A stretch of DNA of 9,199 bases from Patescibacteria group bacterium (GTDB taxonomy: Bacteria > Patescibacteriota > Patescibacteriia > S139-126). Within the stretch, counting starts at the first letter, position 1. Every line of letters begins with the position of its first letter. The position numbers and the translations under genes are program-made. Shown here piece after piece: positions 7,315-9,199 of the stretch. The stretch spans positions 1 through 9,199 of the forward strand of contig WFTD01000095.1 in NCBI GenBank assembly GCA_015485755.1, given 5' to 3'. The notes under the pieces were generated by a model, which did not search any database, had not been told where the DNA came from, and was given only the letters and a program-made list of their open reading frames with translations.

Positions 7315-8415
7315 ATGCGCATTGGAATTGACGCTTCCCGGGCCAATAAGAATATTAAAACAGGGGTAGAGTGGTACTCTTATTATTTGCTCAAAGGACT
7401 GGCTCAAATTGATCAGGATAATCAATATTTTCTTTACACCAGGACCCCTTTGCAGGCTGACCTAAAGGAGTTGCCAGCTAATTTTCAGCAAAGACTGCTA
7501 AACTGGACATTTCCTTATTTGTGGACGCAATTGCGTTTGCCTTTGGCCTTGCCCCAAGATAAATTGGCTGTATTATTTCTGCCTGCTTCCGGCGCTCCTT
7601 TGTTTAAAATGGCGCCGACTGTTGTTACCGTCCATGATTTGGGGTTTTTGCGCTTTCCCGAGCTTTATTCTGCTCCAGCTCGCCTTTATCACCAGGTGAG
7701 TCATTGGCAAGCAGTAAAGCAAGCTGACAAGATTATCACCATTTCTGAATTTAGCAAAAAAGATATTATCAATTTTTTTCAGGTAGAGGAGGAAAAAGTT
7801 GCAGTTATTCCTCTAGCAGTTGATCAGGATATTTTTTATCCTCTTGAAGAAGAGGAAGCTAGACGGAGATTGAGGGAAAAATACGGAATTGAAAGTAAAT
7901 ATTTTTTATATGTAGGCAGGCTAGAAAAGAAAAAGAATGTATCTTTACTGCTTAAAGCCTGGCAAATTTTTAGCCAAAATCATCCTGATTACCGTTTGCT
8001 TTTGATTGGCCCAGGTGGATATGGGGGCGAGCAGATTTTTTCTTTGCTAGAAAAGCTCAAGGGTATAATTTATCTTCCCTATATTAGTAGGCGTGATTTG
8101 GCTGTATTTTACAGCGGAGCAACAGCTTTTGTTTTTCCTTCTAGGTTTGAAGGTTTTGGCCTGCCACTGCTTGAAGCAATGGCTTGTGATTGCCCGGTAA
8201 TTTGCTCTGAGGCCGCTTCTTTGCCTGAAGTGGGCGGCAAGGCAGTTTGGTATTTTTCTCCTGACGATGAAGCTAAGTTGGCTGAGTTGATGGAGATGGC
8301 ACTGGACCAATCATTGAGGAAAAAATTAATTGTAGCTGGCAGAGACAGGGTAAAAGATTTTAGCTGGCAAAAGACAGCCCAGTTGACTTTGGAGGTTTTT
8401 AAACTTTTTGCTTGA
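7315..8415 (+). CDS. Family 4 glycosyltransferase (GT-B, mannosyltransferase-like)
   Basis: This is a retaining GT-B glycosyltransferase of 366 residues that probably adds a hexose such as mannose to a lipid-linked or surface glycan. The N-terminal Rossmann half starts with RIGIDASRA and NIKTGVEWYSYYL, a glycine-containing acceptor-side loop, and includes TVHDLGFLRFPE (H107, D108) and a conserved ADKIITISEFSKKDI block. The C-terminal GT4 domain starts at about residue 196 with YFLYVGRLEKKKN, where R202 and K207 are the usual donor-phosphate contacts. FEGFGLPLLEAMA carries the EX7E pair E279 and E287. All key residues are present. The gene starts 7 bp after mreB with no Shine-Dalgarno sequence, so it is probably translated from the mreB transcript. 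Its TGA stop (8413-8415) lies inside the next -35 box. The exact sugar is not readable. Confidence 0.93.
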   Translation: MRIGIDASRANKNIKTGVEWYSYYLLKGLAQIDQDNQYFLYTRTPLQADLKELPANFQQRLLNWTFPYLWTQLRLPLALPQDKLAVLFLPASGAPLFKMAPTVVTVHDLGFLRFPELYSAPARLYHQVSHWQAVKQADKIITISEFSKKDIINFFQVEEEKVAVIPLAVDQDIFYPLEEEEARRRLREKYGIESKYFLYVGRLEKKKNVSLLLKAWQIFSQNHPDYRLLLIGPGGYGGEQIFSLLEKLKGIIYLPYISRRDLAVFYSGATAFVFPSRFEGFGLPLLEAMACDCPVICSEAASLPEVGGKAVWYFSPDDEAKLAELMEMALDQSLRKKLIVAGRDRVKDFSWQKTAQLTLEVFKLFA

Positions 8416-8439
8416 CACTTTGTTGTTTTGGTATATAAT
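8412..8439 (+). promoter_or_regulatory. Strong sigma-70-type promoter of the STAS gene
   Basis: Perfect TTGACA (8412-8417) and perfect TATAAT (8434-8439) are separated by 16 bp. The predicted start is near 8446, leaving a leader of about 40 nt. This is the best promoter in the window and implies high, housekeeping-type expression. The -35 box includes the TGA stop of the GT4 gene. Confidence 0.85.
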
Positions 8440-8467
8440 TGGGTGTGCGTAAATTGACAATCCCAAT
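8438..8467 (+). repeat. Inverted repeat at the STAS transcription start
   Basis: ATTGGG (8438-8443) is the reverse complement of CCCAAT (8462-8467), separated by 18 bases. The first arm overlaps the end of the -10 box, and the pair flanks the predicted start. It may be an operator or chance; six-base arms are weak evidence. Confidence 0.3.
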
Positions 8468-8474
8468 AAAGAAC

Positions 8475-8480
8475 AGGAGG
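8475..8480 (+). promoter_or_regulatory. Strong ribosome binding site of the STAS gene
   Basis: Perfect AGGAGG lies 5 nt before ATG 8486. It fixes that start and contrasts with the upstream genes, none of which has a well-placed Shine-Dalgarno sequence. Confidence 0.9.
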
Positions 8481-8485
8481 AAAAA

Positions 8486-8791
8486 ATGGAGGTAATAATT
8501 GATCAGCAAGGAGAAAAAATCATTCTCAAGGCAAGCGGCAGTTTAGATGAAAGTAAAATTGTTGAGTGGAGAAAAATACTAGATGATATTTTACTCAGGC
8601 AGTCAGCTTGGGTAGTGATTGATTTATCTGCGGTTAATTTTATATCCAGCAGGGCTATTGGAGCGCTTTTATTGTTTTACAAAAATCTAAAAGAACAGGG
8701 AAAGGATATGGTTATTCAGGCAAGAGAGTGGTTGTATGATTTGTTGGTTAAAATAAAATTATATGAATTATTTCCCCTTGAGAAAAAATAA
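8486..8791 (+). CDS. STAS-domain protein, anti-sigma-factor antagonist-like
   Basis: This small cytoplasmic protein of 101 residues is essentially one STAS domain, the fold of SpoIIAA/RsbV proteins. These bind anti-sigma kinases in partner-switching systems and are turned off by serine phosphorylation. The supporting motif is VVIDLSAVNFISSRAIGALL (43-62), matching the usual LDLS.V.FIDSSGLG.LL. The initial strand and the GKDMVIQA strand also fit. An oddity is that the residue aligned with the phosphorylated Ser of SpoIIAA (DSSG) is R56, and the preceding Asp is S54. S55 is the only remaining serine near that site. Some STAS proteins carry ISSAG here, so S55 may still be a phosphosite. The gene is monocistronic, with near-consensus promoter, perfect RBS and terminator. 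No kinase, phosphatase or sigma factor is seen nearby, so its partner and role are unknown. Confidence 0.85.
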   Translation: MEVIIDQQGEKIILKASGSLDESKIVEWRKILDDILLRQSAWVVIDLSAVNFISSRAIGALLLFYKNLKEQGKDMVIQAREWLYDLLVKIKLYELFPLEKK

Positions 8792-8801
8792 ATAAAAATG
8801 T

Positions 8802-8836
8802 GGGGCCAAGAATTATTTGCGCCCCTTTTATTTTTA
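8802..8836 (+). terminator. Rho-independent terminator after the STAS gene
   Basis: GGGGC (8802-8806) pairs with GCCCC (8821-8825), and CAA (8807-8809) pairs with TTG (8817-8819), leaving C8820 as a bulge and a seven-base loop. The stem is followed by the T-rich tract TTTTATTTTTAT. It lies 10 bp after the stop and separates the STAS gene from the next gene. Confidence 0.85.
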
Positions 8837-8864
8837 TAAAATTTACAGCAGAGATAATTTGCGA

Positions 8865-8893
8865 TTGACAAAAATTTGTCTTTTTGTTAAGGT
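8865..8893 (+). promoter_or_regulatory. Probable promoter of the last gene
   Basis: A perfect -35 box TTGACA (8865-8870) is seen. A poor -10 candidate TAAGGT (8888-8893, 3 of 6 matches) lies 17 bp downstream. Its poor match suggests a weak or regulated promoter. It lies just downstream of the terminator and overlaps the palindrome at 8867-8880. Confidence 0.45.
8867..8880 (+). repeat. Operator-like palindrome over the -35 box
   Basis: GACAAA (8867-8872) and TTTGTC (8875-8880) form a perfect inverted repeat around AA. It overlaps the TTGACA box and could bind a dimeric repressor. Its AT-richness means chance cannot be excluded. A further ten-base palindrome, TTTTGCAAAA, lies at 8902-8911 in the predicted leader. 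Confidence 0.35.
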
Positions 8894-8934
8894 TTGCTTT
8901 GTTTTGCAAAAAATCTGTTCTTTAATAAACAAAA

Positions 8935-8940
8935 AGGAGG
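8935..8940 (+). promoter_or_regulatory. Strong ribosome binding site of the last gene
   Basis: Perfect AGGAGG lies 6 nt before ATG 8947 and continues as AGGAGGT. It decides the start of the truncated final gene. Confidence 0.88.
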
Positions 8941-8946
8941 TCATAG

Positions 8947-9199
8947 ATGGAGGGTATAAAAATACTTGATATTGCCAGCAACGGTTTGCTTAGTGCAGGC
9001 GCTTGGTTTTATGACGGCAATATTTATGCTTTGTCCCAAACTGCTGACCAGCATAAAATATGCTTATCAGTTTTTACTAAAGATTTTTCTTTGCGCCAAA
9101 GTGAAATAGTGTATGAAAGCGAGAGCAAATTGGCCAATCCGCGAGTTTTATTTTTTAGGGATATTGGTAAGTTAAATGTTGGTCTTCAAATTGAGAAGA
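8947..9199 (+). CDS. Unrecognised protein, 3' partial
   Basis: The frame opens at ATG 8947 with a perfect RBS and runs without a stop for 84 codons to the window end. The protein begins MEGIKILDIASNGLLSAGAW and has no signal peptide or membrane segment in the visible part. It looks rich in beta strands: a short aromatic and glycine strand pattern (AWFYDGNIYALSQT, HKICLSVFTKDF, then NPRVLFF and GKLNVGLQIE). This recalls a blade of a beta-propeller such as those in sialidase-like or GH43-like proteins, but that is an impression only and no diagnostic motif is present. It has its own probable promoter and follows a terminator, so it is not part of the STAS transcript. I do not assign a function. 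Confidence 0.8.
   Translation, partial: MEGIKILDIASNGLLSAGAWFYDGNIYALSQTADQHKICLSVFTKDFSLRQSEIVYESESKLANPRVLFFRDIGKLNVGLQIEK

Noticed and set aside
8454..8459. Second TTGACA before the STAS gene
   Set aside because: The sequence 16-18 bp downstream is the AGGAGG region, with no -10 box. The box at 8412 is far better.
1..9199. tRNA, rRNA, CRISPR array, insertion sequence or prophage genes
   Set aside because: I saw no repeat-spacer pattern, transposase, terminal inverted repeats or tRNA-like fold. The window is filled with conserved envelope genes in one direction.

Overview
The window is about 40% G+C by eye, densely coded, and every gene lies on the plus strand. It reads as a bacterial chromosome segment for building the cell envelope. 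Content and style suggest a member of the Patescibacteria (CPR), perhaps Parcubacteria. The signs are a membrane-anchored thermonuclease with a C-terminal excalibur domain, short overlapping glycan genes, few Shine-Dalgarno sites, and an AT-rich genome with TTGACA/TATAAT-type promoters. This lineage is an inference, not a proof. TGA ends two genes (6243-6245 and 8413-8415), which argues against the TGA-recoding lineages (Gracilibacteria, Absconditabacteria).

Layout. 3-923: 5'-truncated SNase-like nuclease with an excalibur domain. 961-2058: D-alanine--D-alanine ligase (ddl). 2069-6245: a tight glycan block of GT2 glycosyltransferase, O-antigen ligase/polymerase-like multi-pass membrane protein, GT2 and GT2, joined by a 10-bp gap and then overlaps of 8, 11 and 28 bp. 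6294-7307: mreB, behind its own TTGACA-N17-TAAGAT promoter. 7315-8415: GT4 glycosyltransferase, 7 bp after mreB. 8486-8791: a lone STAS-domain protein with a near-consensus promoter, a strong RBS and a downstream intrinsic terminator. 8947-9199: start of an unrecognised protein with its own likely promoter and a strong RBS, cut by the window end.

How the genes fit together. Ddl makes the D-Ala-D-Ala dipeptide of peptidoglycan and MreB positions the wall-elongation machinery. The three GT2 enzymes, the GT4 enzyme and the Wzy/WaaL-like membrane protein probably assemble and polymerise or transfer a surface polysaccharide or glycan. Transcription seems to fall into at least four units: ddl with the glycan block, mreB with the GT4 gene, the STAS gene, and the final gene. 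I see no complete new defence or mobile system. The most unusual points are a 19-residue in-frame insertion in the middle GT2 that looks like a degenerate copy of its nucleotide-binding motif, a STAS protein with Arg at the usual phosphoserine position, two TGA stop codons embedded in the -35 boxes of the next genes, and a probably leaderless ddl transcript.
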